The notes beneath the pieces are model-generated. The model was not told where the DNA came from. It saw only the letters and a list, made by a program, of their open reading frames with translations, and did no database searches. From assembly GCF_007713685.1 (NCBI RefSeq), contig NZ_VMRJ01000002.1:868001-932000 (forward strand): DNA of 64,000 nucleotides. The letters run 5' to 3'. Shown here piece after piece: positions 1 to 7,344 of this stretch (position 1 is the stretch's first letter; every line of letters starts with the position of its first letter). Source of the stretch: Hymenobacter setariae. GTDB lineage: Bacteria; Bacteroidota; Bacteroidia; Cytophagales; Hymenobacteraceae. The translations under genes were made by a program, and so were the position numbers.

Positions 1-333
1 GCACTGCGCAAAGCCGAAGGAGACACGCCGCGCACGCTCATTGGTACCGGCGGCTTTATGGGGCCGCCCGATGCAGCGGGCACGGCCGAAATAGGCTACT
101 CCATCGCCGCCGATTGGCGGGGGCAGGGCCTAGCTACCGAACTGGTGGGCGGGCTGGTGCAGCAGGCAGCCGCCACCGGCCAGGTGCGCCGGCTAGTGGC
201 CCATGCCCGCACCGACAACCCTGCTTCGCAGCAAGTGCTAGTGCGCAATGGCTTTGCCCTGGTGGGCCCTGCCCAAGAGGGCCACGTGCGCTTCGAGCGA
301 GTAGTTGAGCCTGCCCCCACACTGCAGGGCTAA
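1..333 (+). CDS. GNAT-family N-acetyltransferase, C-terminal part (5' end outside window)
   Basis: The reading frame is open from base 1, so this is the last ~110 residues of a longer protein. The visible part has the GNAT acetyl-CoA binding core: EIGYSIAADWRGQGLATE (strand 4 followed by the Q/R-x-x-G-x-G/A pyrophosphate loop, here RGQGLA), then a helix and the late motif NPASQQVLVRNGF that closes most RimJ/RimL-type GNAT folds. Such enzymes move acetyl groups from acetyl-CoA to amines. The substrate cannot be told from this fragment. A strong hairpin terminator follows 13 bases after the stop. Confidence 0.85.
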   Translation, partial: ALRKAEGDTPRTLIGTGGFMGPPDAAGTAEIGYSIAADWRGQGLATELVGGLVQQAAATGQVRRLVAHARTDNPASQQVLVRNGFALVGPAQEGHVRFERVVEPAPTLQG

Positions 334-346
334 AAGAGGCCCTATG

Positions 347-384
347 CAAAAGAGCCCGGCTACGTGCGTAGCCGGGCTCTTTTG
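347..384. terminator. Rho-independent terminator, probably bidirectional
   Basis: Perfect 17-bp inverted repeat (arms 347-363 and 368-384, 4-base loop) around GAGCCCGGCTAC. The arms end in A/T runs, so it can stop the upstream GNAT gene and the minus-strand peptide gene at 401-511. Confidence 0.85.
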
Positions 385-400
385 CTAGATAGCAGACAGG

Positions 401-511
401 TTATTTCTTCTGAGTGGTCGTCTTCTTGCCGTCGGGCTTGCTGCGCTCGTCCACCTCGTTTTTCTTTTCTTTTTTCTTGGTTTCCGGGTCGGTATGGTTG
501 GGCGTCTTCAT
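401..511 (-). CDS. Small lysine-rich hydrophilic protein, 36 residues
   Basis: A short open frame runs from an ATG at 511 to TAA at 401. The product is MKTPNHTDPETKKKEKKNE followed by VDERSKPDGKKTTTQKK: about one third Lys, no hydrophobic core, no signal peptide. It stands alone between the terminator at 347-384 and the catalase-like gene at 565-1680. The composition suggests a disordered, possibly nucleic-acid-binding peptide, but no family is recognised. It is called because it fills the spacer, has a normal start and stop, and has a terminator at its 3' side. It could still be fortuitous. Confidence 0.5.
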   Translation of the reverse strand: MKTPNHTDPETKKKEKKNEVDERSKPDGKKTTTQKK

Positions 512-564
512 GGTCTATTGGCTAAAGGATATACTGTGAATACGAGACTGAGGCTCAAGGGTTT

Positions 565-1680
565 TTAGTCGGGCAACTGGCTAATGTCGGTAGGCTCTAC
601 TTTGGCCGTGGCGTTCATCATGTGGCGATACTTGGTTGAGGAAGCGTAGGCTTTGATGCGCACCCGGTTGATGCTACCTAGGGGCAAGTGCTCGGGCAGG
701 CAATGGAAGGGGTTAAAAGACAATACATCATCGGCATACACGCGGCGAGCAGGGCTGAAGGCGTCCTGCGCTGGCAGCACGATTTTGCCCAGCGTCTGGT
801 AGGGGCTCTGGTCCTGGGGCCAGTCGATGGAGGCATCTTCGACGGGCATGGTTTTCAGGTCGGTGCAGAGCTGAGCACGCAACTCGTATTCGGCGCCTTG
901 GGTGCGGAAAAAATCAACTACTAGGTCGCGGTACGCGCCTGGCTCACTCACGTCCACCTCTTTGCCCGCCAGCGCCTTAAGGTTTTCTGACAAGGGGGCT
1001 ACACTTACTTTGGCCACATAGTCGCCGTAGCGGATGGCGCCAAGTGTGGTGTAGGTTTCGCCCAGCATATGGTTGTTGGGATGCGCCTGCACTACCATAT
1101 TCACTTCCTTCTTAGGCCCGCCTACATCTTCCAATACCTCCAAGGCCTTATCGGCTAGCACGCCCACCTTGTTGATAGCGGTTTGCAGCAATTCGGGACC
1201 GTGGGCTAGCTTTTCAATGCGCAGCTGCATATCGTGGTAGCTTTTCACATCACCAGTTGGAATGATGGTATCATTTACCATCAAAAAGTCCTGGGTGATG
1301 GCATCTGCTTCCTCAGGTAAAAACTTCTTGCCTTCTACTCCAATGATTTTCAGCGCAAAGCCTTTCACCGCTGGTTGGCTATCAGGCTGAATGGCTCCCG
1401 GCGATGTCGATAAGCGGATGATAACCGGGTAGGTTTTGGCCTCTTTAAACATGCCTTGTGCCAAGTGCTCGGGCAGATTGGGCGCCACGTGTAGCTCGCC
1501 GCGCAAGATGCCGTGGCTTTTGGCGTGGGCATCGCGGATGGCGTGGCGGTTTTTCTCAAACATAAGGCGGGCCACTCGCGCCATCGAGGCCACGGTTTCG
1601 TCGCCTAGCTGGTCTTCATTAGGTTGAATTTCTTCGACGCCGTCGGCGAAGCGAACGTAGGTAGTGGGCGTGGTGGGCAT
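565..1680 (-). CDS. Catalase-family (small heme catalase-like) protein
   Basis: A 371-residue protein, shorter than classical catalases (about 480 or more). Near residue 52 it has AHAKSHGILRGELHV, matching the catalytic-His region of catalases (V-H-A-K-G-x-G-x-x-G). Near residue 322 it has FNPFHCLPEHLPLGSINRVR, typical of the catalase-related branch that resembles mycobacterial MAP-2744c and allene oxide synthase-like proteins. It probably binds heme and handles peroxide or organic hydroperoxides; activity is inferred. I chose the ATG at 1680 over an upstream in-frame ATG at 1710, because the N-terminus MPTTPTTYVRFADGVE fits the family and the extra 10 residues do not. It is a single gene, divergent from the TPM gene. 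Confidence 0.85.
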   Translation of the reverse strand: MPTTPTTYVRFADGVEEIQPNEDQLGDETVASMARVARLMFEKNRHAIRDAHAKSHGILRGELHVAPNLPEHLAQGMFKEAKTYPVIIRLSTSPGAIQPDSQPAVKGFALKIIGVEGKKFLPEEADAITQDFLMVNDTIIPTGDVKSYHDMQLRIEKLAHGPELLQTAINKVGVLADKALEVLEDVGGPKKEVNMVVQAHPNNHMLGETYTTLGAIRYGDYVAKVSVAPLSENLKALAGKEVDVSEPGAYRDLVVDFFRTQGAEYELRAQLCTDLKTMPVEDASIDWPQDQSPYQTLGKIVLPAQDAFSPARRVYADDVLSFNPFHCLPEHLPLGSINRVRIKAYASSTKYRHMMNATAKVEPTDISQLPD

Positions 1681-1971
1681 AAGGAATGGGAAAAGCAGCG
1701 ACCGCCCCATTGGTGAGTGCGGCGATAGTAATACGGATGAGGTTGCACGTTGGTTAATAGGCTTTAATCAGTTAGCATTTAAGGAGTAATAAGTAATACA
1801 CCCGAGAAACGCCGCAAACTGTGACCTTAGGTGATGGCGGGCTGCCCGAAGACCCTAGGAGTGACAAGGTTGCTTAGGCTGACAGCTGAGTGTACCTAAA
1901 AGCCAGCCCTCGGCAGGTAACTGCCGTACAAGGAAAGTGAAACTTTTCCATTCTTTCAGCACACTTTCGCC

Positions 1972-3222
1972 ATGTCTCGATTTTTCAGTTTTCTACTGCT
2001 CGTGCTAGCGGTTGGGCTTGGGCGCCCGGCCGCGGCCGCCGACGGCATTCCGGCCCGGCCCGAGCCCTTTACTTTCGTTACAGACCAAGCTAACTTGCTA
2101 TCGGCAGCCGATGCTAAAAAGCTTGAGAGCGGCCTGCGCAAGTACGCTGACAACACCGGCACGCAGGTGGTGGTGGTGACGGTGCCCTCGCTAGGTGGCA
2201 CCAACGTGGCCGACTATGCCCGCCAACTAGGCACCGCCTGGGGCGTAGGCCAGCGCGATAAGAACAACGGCATTGTGGTGCTGCTATCGGGCAAGGAGCA
2301 TAAAATGAGCATTGAAGCCGGCTCCGGCTTGCGCAACGCCATTACGCCCGAGCTGACTCAGCGCGTGATGAACCAGGATATGGCCCCGGCCTTTAAGCAA
2401 GGCAACTACTTTGCCGGGCTGCGCAAGGGCCTAAGTGCCTTGATGCTAGCGGCCAACCCTAGCTCGAATCCGCGTAAAGGTGATGCAGCGGCTACTTCTG
2501 CTGGCGCTGCGGCAGCTGCAGATGCCACTACTACCCCCAACGCCATGAATACCGCTAGCACCGAGCCAGCGGCTACCACCCCTTCGTACCCCGAGGCTAC
2601 TCCAGAGCCGACCTCTTCGGGCGGCGGGCTGGGCATTGGCTCGCTACTGATTGGGGCGCTCGTGATTGGTGGGGGTATCTGGCTGGTGAAGCGCTTGTTT
2701 AGCCGAAACAGCAACAATACGGCGGCACAGTCGTCGACGCCTAACTTCCGGGGCAACGGCCCGGCAGCTGGCAACCAAACGCCCAATTTTATGGGCAACC
2801 AGGGCTATCCGCAGGGCGGTAATTATGGAGGCGGCTACGGTGGCCAGGCGCCCAGCTCGGGCCCGGGCATTGGTGGCATGCTGGCCACTGGGGCCGCCGC
2901 GGCCGCTGGCGCCTACCTAGGCAACCGCATGTCCGAAGGTCATGATAACTCCGGCAACGCCGCGCACAACTTCGACACGGGTTCTGCTGGCGCGGGCCTT
3001 GGTGGAGCTGGTGCCGTGCCACCTGCCAATGCGGCTAGCGACTACTTCGGCACCAGCAACAGCGGCACCGATGCTGGCCCCGACTACTTCTCAGATACCG
3101 ATAGCTCGGACAATTCGGGCGACTATTTCTCCGGCGATAGCGGGTCGTATGATGATATGTCATCAGGCGATACTGGCGGCGGGGGCTTTGATAGCACCGA
3201 CGACAACCAGGGCTCGTGGTAA
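1972..3222 (+). CDS. TPM-domain (YgcG/Psb32-like) membrane protein with glycine-rich tail
   Basis: The 416-residue product has a signal peptide (1-22, ending PAAAA) and a TPM domain at about 35-160: FVTDQANLLSAADAKKLE, then GTQVVVVTVPSLGG, DKNNGIVVLLS and the KMSIEAGSGL segment. An Ala/Thr-rich linker follows, then one membrane helix (about 220-240) and KRLFSR on the inner side. The remaining ~175 residues are a low-complexity Gly/Asn/Ser/Asp tail. TPM proteins are linked to membrane-protein quality control and photosystem repair in phototrophs; the bacterial role is not settled. The topology implies an exported TPM domain. A terminator shared with the convergent esterase follows. Confidence 0.87.
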   Translation: MSRFFSFLLLVLAVGLGRPAAAADGIPARPEPFTFVTDQANLLSAADAKKLESGLRKYADNTGTQVVVVTVPSLGGTNVADYARQLGTAWGVGQRDKNNGIVVLLSGKEHKMSIEAGSGLRNAITPELTQRVMNQDMAPAFKQGNYFAGLRKGLSALMLAANPSSNPRKGDAAATSAGAAAAADATTTPNAMNTASTEPAATTPSYPEATPEPTSSGGGLGIGSLLIGALVIGGGIWLVKRLFSRNSNNTAAQSSTPNFRGNGPAAGNQTPNFMGNQGYPQGGNYGGGYGGQAPSSGPGIGGMLATGAAAAAGAYLGNRMSEGHDNSGNAAHNFDTGSAGAGLGGAGAVPPANAASDYFGTSNSGTDAGPDYFSDTDSSDNSGDYFSGDSGSYDDMSSGDTGGGGFDSTDDNQGSW

Positions 3223-3243
3223 GTAACCACCCTAGGTAGCATT

Positions 3244-3280
3244 AAAAAGGCTCGTTTGCACCAAGCAAACGAGCCTTTTT
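3244..3280. terminator. Bidirectional terminator
   Basis: Inverted repeat with arms 3244-3259 and 3265-3280 (AAAAAGGCTCGTTTGC and its complement, 5-base loop). T runs on both sides serve the convergent TPM and esterase genes. Confidence 0.9.
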
Positions 3281-3297
3281 TTATATTAGGGGGAAAG

Positions 3298-4419
3298 CTA
3301 TACCCACTGGCGCAAGTAGTAATACACTTCGGGGTGGCGCAAAAGTCCCCCGTGGTGCTGCTGCCCAAAGCGCGCCGTGCGCACACTAGTGCCGGGCGGC
3401 AGGGCAGTTTCATCGCCAAAGAGCTGACCCTGGCCGCTGGCTGCGCCCACTAGGCCATCGCCAAAGTAATCGCGCACGGCGCGGGGCAAATTGGCGCGCA
3501 GCCAGGCGCCCACCAGCACGTGGTAGCGCACGCCAGGTAGCAAGGGCACTACTGTGCGCGGGCGGGGTAGGGCGGGGTCATCGGGCTGCTGCCAGTCTTC
3601 ATCCACCAGTAAAGCCTGCCCTAGGTCCTTAATGCCATTGGAGCGGCGGGCTATGGCATTGCTCACAAAGCGCGTCGGCAAAAGATTGATGCGCTTAAGC
3701 AGACGCTCTACTAGCTGGCCGTTTTGCTCTAAGTACGAGCCATCGTGCGGCACCCCCAGCAAGAAAATAGAGCGCACGTGCGCTAGCCAAGAAGGAGTAG
3801 TTGGCAGCGGCACCTCAGTTGATTTAGCCTTTCTGGCGCCGGCTTTGGTTCGTATTTCCTGCGACTTGCTCGCGTAGTACCCCGCCGAGCGAATGACGAG
3901 CCCACCCATGCTGTGGCCCACTAGCACTAGCTCGCCTAGGGCCTCGGGGTAGGTGTGGTGTAGGTCAGCGAGCAACTGGTGCAAGCCGCGGCCATTTTCG
4001 GAGATGTGCAGGCCCGTGTTGTAGCGCACGTAGAGCACCCGCACGCCAGCCTCGGCCGCTAGGCGCGGGCCGTAGCGCAGTGGGCCGCCCGGCTCCTCGG
4101 CCAAGCCAGATTGCCAAATAAGCTCGTCGCCCATGAGCCCGTGCACGAACACCACCGTTTTTTGGTGCGGCTCGCTCAGGCCCAGGTCAGCTACCGCCAC
4201 GTCGCGACCGCCCCGCCGAAAGCTCAGGGCAATGGCGCGTGGGTCGTGGCGCGCGGCTAGCTGGTCGCCAAGTGCCCCATTGAGCACGGGCAGAAAAAAA
4301 TGCTGGTGCGCCCGCCCCGACTGGAACACTAGCGCCGCGCCGCGCACCGGTAGCAGGGCCGCCTGCGTGAGGGTACCTAGGGCCCGACGCAGCGGAGAAG
4401 GCGAGAAAAAGGCGGCCAT
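3298..4419 (-). CDS. Alpha/beta-hydrolase, lipase/esterase (PGAP1-like fold)
   Basis: 373 residues from the ATG at 4419 (MAAFFSPSPLRRALG). The longer frame to 4539 would begin in a Cys-rich segment with no family character. Motifs: the oxyanion strand-turn VVFVHGLMGDE (about residue 93), the nucleophile elbow LVLVGHSMGGL (Ser170), and a His-rich C-terminus (GQQHHGGLLRHPEVYYY) that holds the probable catalytic His. The spacing resembles PGAP1-like and triacylglycerol lipase-like hydrolases acting on ester bonds. There is no clear signal peptide from this start, so it is probably cytosolic or peripheral. It is divergent from the small lipoprotein gene at 4557. Confidence 0.8.
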   Translation of the reverse strand: MAAFFSPSPLRRALGTLTQAALLPVRGAALVFQSGRAHQHFFLPVLNGALGDQLAARHDPRAIALSFRRGGRDVAVADLGLSEPHQKTVVFVHGLMGDELIWQSGLAEEPGGPLRYGPRLAAEAGVRVLYVRYNTGLHISENGRGLHQLLADLHHTYPEALGELVLVGHSMGGLVIRSAGYYASKSQEIRTKAGARKAKSTEVPLPTTPSWLAHVRSIFLLGVPHDGSYLEQNGQLVERLLKRINLLPTRFVSNAIARRSNGIKDLGQALLVDEDWQQPDDPALPRPRTVVPLLPGVRYHVLVGAWLRANLPRAVRDYFGDGLVGAASGQGQLFGDETALPPGTSVRTARFGQQHHGGLLRHPEVYYYLRQWV

Positions 4420-4556
4420 AGTTAAGCAGCAGGAAGAATGGACAAACGAAAGCGCAGGCAAAGCCAACCCAGCAGCAACAAAAATCCGGCGGCCTCGTCC
4501 AAGTCTATACGCAGTCGGGCTGCATCTTTGCACCAACAACTCCTTTTATTTTTTGT

Positions 4557-4919
4557 ATGAACTTCTCTTTTCGCCCCGCCCTGGCGCTGTTGCTAGGTGC
4601 TTCGGCCGCGCTGCTCACGGCCTGCGACTACAAATACAGCCCCGGCGTGAACACGCAGTTTGAGCACGGCTTCAACGGCACGCCTACTTTCACCAATGCC
4701 GACGTAAACCGCGATAGCGTCAACTATGTGCAGAATGTGCGTACCCCCATCGGCAAAGGCTCGGCATCTGATTTGAAAACGGCCAGCCCCGAAGAGCAGC
4801 AGCAGTCGGCCCCGGCCGGCAAGAGCAGCGCCTCGCCTCAGTCGGCCAATGGCCAGCTCGGTACCACTGACCAAGCGAAGCCCACCAGCAACGCCACTGC
4901 CCCCGACGGCAACCAATAA
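4557..4919 (+). CDS. Small lipoprotein of unknown function, 120 residues
   Basis: It begins MNFSFRPALALLLGASAALLTAC, a lipoprotein signal peptide with lipobox LTAC (Cys23). The mature part has a short region with aromatic residues (YKYSPGVNTQFEHGFNGTPTF) and then a polar Gln/Ser/Ala-rich tail that is probably disordered. The product should be anchored in the outer or inner membrane. No family is recognised. A strong terminator follows, so it appears monocistronic. Confidence 0.75.
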   Translation: MNFSFRPALALLLGASAALLTACDYKYSPGVNTQFEHGFNGTPTFTNADVNRDSVNYVQNVRTPIGKGSASDLKTASPEEQQQSAPAGKSSASPQSANGQLGTTDQAKPTSNATAPDGNQ

Positions 4920-4937
4920 TATTTTTAGCGACGCCTT

Positions 4938-4968
4938 AACGCCCCCTGCCAGCCTGGCGGGGGGCGTT
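4938..4968 (+). terminator. Rho-independent terminator
   Basis: GC-rich stem AACGCCCCCTGCC (4938-4950), 5-base loop and near-perfect complement (4956-4968) followed by TTTT, 18 bases after the lipoprotein stop. Confidence 0.9.
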
Positions 4969-5114
4969 TTACGTATGTCGGCAATATAGCCAAACGGCGG
5001 TAGCAGCCTCGTCACTAGGTGGCAAAACAAAGCCCTAGGGGGCCGCTGGCCGTAGGCTACGTATCTGCTGCGGCTACTGGCCCAGGCAATTTATGTTTCA
5101 CACCCTTGCTGTCT

Positions 5115-6137
5115 ATGCTTTCCAATGATGCTTCGCGGGCCACTACACCCGCCTTCATGCCAGTGGTGCCCGGCCTGCACGCGCTGCGCGACGTATTTGT
5201 CAACCTCTACTACGCGGCCGCCGTACCTGAGCAGCCGCACGGCCCCTGGGTGCTCATCGATGCGGGCCTGCCCGGCTCGGCCGATAAAATTAAGGCGCAC
5301 GCCGAAGAGGCATTTGGCCCTGCTAACGCGCCCAGTGCTATCGTAATGACGCACGCGCACTTCGACCATGCTGGCAGCCTCGACGAGCTGCTGAAGCTCT
5401 GGCCCGATGTGCCCGTGTATGCTCACCCCCTAGAGCTGCCCTACCTCACGGGCCGCTCGGGCTACCCGCCACCCGACCCTACCGTGGGTGGGGGCCTCAT
5501 GGCCTATATGTCATTTGTGTACCCGAAGCACCCCTACGACCTAGGCGACCGCGTGCACCCACTGCCCGAAGACGGCAGCGTGCCCGGCCTACCTGGCTGG
5601 CGCTGGCTACACACGCCCGGCCACACGCCGGGCCATGTGTCGTTTTTCCGTGAGGAAGGGCGGGTGCTGGTAGCGGGCGACGCCTTCACTACGGTGAAGG
5701 GTGAGTCGGCCATTGCCACCATCACGCAGCACCAGGAAGTGCACGGCCCACCCGCCTACTTCACCCCCGATTGGAATTCGGCTCGCGTGTCAGTAGCGCA
5801 GCTCGTAAGCCTCGTGCCCGAGGTAGGGGCTACCGGCCACGGCATCCCGATGTATGGCGAGCTGCTGCGCGAACAACTCGCGCACTTAGCAGTGTATTTC
5901 AATAGCATAGCGCGGCCCAAAATAGGACGTTATGTGCACCAGCCCGCCGTGGCCGATGCCGACGGCGTGCGCGCTGTGCCGCCGCCCCTGGTAAGCCCCC
6001 TCATCAAGACCCTAGCCATAGCGGGCACCGTGCTAGCGGCCGTAGGTTTGCTGCTGGCCAGCAAAAAGCGTCGTAAAGAGCCTTACCGCGCTTGGTACCG
6101 CGACCGGCCAGCCCGCCCACGTGCGTATCGCCCCTAG
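5115..6137 (+). CDS. Metallo-beta-lactamase-fold hydrolase with C-terminal membrane helix
   Basis: 340 residues from the ATG at 5115 (MLSNDASRATTPAFM). The open frame reaches 5019, but those extra residues do not look conserved. The metal-binding signature THAHFDHAGS is at residues 79-88 (H80, H82, D84, H85). Further ligands sit in HTPGHTPGHVSFF and VLVAGDAF, and GHG near residue 255 completes the di-metal site. Unusually, a hydrophobic segment TLAIAGTVLAAVGLLLAS followed by KKRRK lies near the C-terminus, suggesting a tail-anchored enzyme with its active site on the cytosolic side. The substrate is unknown; glyoxalase II-like or quorum-lactonase-like activities are possible. Confidence 0.85.
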   Translation: MLSNDASRATTPAFMPVVPGLHALRDVFVNLYYAAAVPEQPHGPWVLIDAGLPGSADKIKAHAEEAFGPANAPSAIVMTHAHFDHAGSLDELLKLWPDVPVYAHPLELPYLTGRSGYPPPDPTVGGGLMAYMSFVYPKHPYDLGDRVHPLPEDGSVPGLPGWRWLHTPGHTPGHVSFFREEGRVLVAGDAFTTVKGESAIATITQHQEVHGPPAYFTPDWNSARVSVAQLVSLVPEVGATGHGIPMYGELLREQLAHLAVYFNSIARPKIGRYVHQPAVADADGVRAVPPPLVSPLIKTLAIAGTVLAAVGLLLASKKRRKEPYRAWYRDRPARPRAYRP

Positions 6138-6180
6138 CCCGGTGGGCTTTGGGTTGAATTAATATTTAGCCTCAAACACA

Positions 6181-6215
6181 AAGGGAGCTAAACCCGTAGA
6201 GGTTTAGCTCCTTTT
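6181..6215. terminator. Bidirectional terminator
   Basis: Stem AAGGGAGCTAAACC (6181-6194), 6-base loop, complement GGTTTAGCTCCTTTT to 6215. It separates the convergent MBL-fold and flavin reductase-like genes. Confidence 0.88.
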
Positions 6216-6219
6216 GTAG

Positions 6220-6852
6220 CTATTCAGCCTTCGGGAACTGGCCCGGCCGGGCGTAGCCGAAGCGCTGCGGCGGCAATACTTCGTGGTAGCCATCGAGCCC
6301 CGAAATGGCGGTTTCACCTAGCGTCACTAAGTCAAGCGTGCCATCGGGGCGCAGGCCCTCTTCGCGCAAATACACATGCTCGACAGTGCCCACCAGCAGC
6401 ACGGTGCCGTTGAAAATAGGATGCTCCTCGCGCAGCCGCAGCCCAATGCTGAGGGGGCTTTCGGCCACGTAGGGCGCCGGAAAGCCGTCGCGGTGCACGG
6501 CAGTAAAGCCACATTCCTCAAACTCCGATACCTTATCGTCGAAATTGGCTGAGGTGTAATGCGCCTGGGCCACTAAGCTAAGTGGCACGTGGTTGAGTGT
6601 AAAGCAGCCGTCGTTATCCTTAATATTTTGGTAAGTGTGGCGGGGCACGGTGTTGGGCCGCGTTACCATGCCCAGCACGGCCGGGTCGGACCCTAGGTGC
6701 AGCACCGAGCTGAAAATAGCAAGGTTAGTTTGGCCATCGGGCGAGGCCGTGCCCACCAGGTTGGCAGGCTTGAAGCCGGGCAACCCATTGACGAGGTTGA
6801 GGCGATAGATTTTCTCGAAGGCCGAAATGTCGGCGGCGGTGATGTGGCGCAT
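6220..6852 (-). CDS. Flavin reductase-like (FMN-binding split barrel) protein
   Basis: 210 residues from the ATG at 6852 (MRHITAADISAFEKIYR). The upstream in-frame extension is Cys-rich read-through of the DoxX gene and is rejected. The segment FKPANLVGTASPDGQTNLAIFSSVLHLGSDP is the typical FMN-binding opening of the flavin reductase-like/DIM6 group, and TYQNIKDNDGCFTLNHV and AHYTSANF are further family features. It probably binds FMN and reduces a flavin or another small molecule with NAD(P)H; the substrate is unknown. It starts 19 bases after the DoxX stop and is probably co-transcribed with it. Confidence 0.85.
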   Translation of the reverse strand: MRHITAADISAFEKIYRLNLVNGLPGFKPANLVGTASPDGQTNLAIFSSVLHLGSDPAVLGMVTRPNTVPRHTYQNIKDNDGCFTLNHVPLSLVAQAHYTSANFDDKVSEFEECGFTAVHRDGFPAPYVAESPLSIGLRLREEHPIFNGTVLLVGTVEHVYLREEGLRPDGTLDLVTLGETAISGLDGYHEVLPPQRFGYARPGQFPKAE

Positions 6853-6871
6853 GAGTAGGAGAGAGGTCGCC

Positions 6872-7285
6872 CTAGGTAGTAGGCGTAGGAGTAACTGCGT
6901 CGAGGCACAAGCGGTTGCGTTGCAAGTGCAGCACCAGCGTAATGATATAGAGCCCGTACACGAGTTGGTCGCCCACGAGCGTCCACTTTTCGAGTAGGCT
7001 GCTGCCAAATACGAGGCTCATTATTACGAGCATGGCAACTATCAGCGCCGGCCGCGTGAACAGGCCCACCAGTAGCAGCGCCCCAATGGCGCCTTCCACA
7101 AATGGCAGCGCAGTGGCGAACAAACTCACTAGGACCGGTGGCAGTGGAGCCGCGGCAAATTCCTTTTCGATGCCCGCCCGAAACACGGCCAGCTTAGGGA
7201 TGCGCACGAGGCCATGCATCAGAAAATTGAGACCTAGAAGTAGGCGTCCCAGCACAAAGGCAAGCTCGAAGTTGTTGAGTTTCAT
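6872..7285 (-). CDS. DoxX-family membrane protein
   Basis: 137 residues with four predicted membrane helices: ELAFVLGRLLLGLNFLMHG, LVSLFATALPFVEGAIGALLLVG, PALIVAMLVIMSLVFGSSLL and LVYGLYIITLVLHL. The N-terminal R-x-x-x-G-x-x-F-x-x-x-G pattern is that of DoxX proteins, which are often tied to redox or thiol stress functions. Pairing with an FMN-binding reductase 19 bases downstream fits a redox role, but this is inference. The upstream terminator for the DUF885 gene ends within a few bases of this start, so a promoter inside or next to that hairpin must be used. Confidence 0.85.
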   Translation of the reverse strand: MKLNNFELAFVLGRLLLGLNFLMHGLVRIPKLAVFRAGIEKEFAAAPLPPVLVSLFATALPFVEGAIGALLLVGLFTRPALIVAMLVIMSLVFGSSLLEKWTLVGDQLVYGLYIITLVLHLQRNRLCLDAVTPTPTT

Positions 7286-7292
7286 ACAAAAA

Positions 7293-7324
7293 GAAAGCGG
7301 CGAACCTACTGATTCGCCGCTTTC
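7293..7324 (-). terminator. Terminator of the cphA-DUF885 unit
   Basis: Perfect 12-bp stem (GAAAGCGGCGAA, 7293-7304 and 7313-7324, 8-base loop). Read on the minus strand it is followed by TTTTT directly before the DoxX start codon. Confidence 0.88.
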
Positions 7325-7344
7325 GAGTAAATGGTTACAACTCG

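Noticed and set aside
4133-4663. 176-residue plus-strand frame across the esterase start and lipoprotein gene
   Set aside because: Overlaps two better supported genes and has no motif or plausible start.
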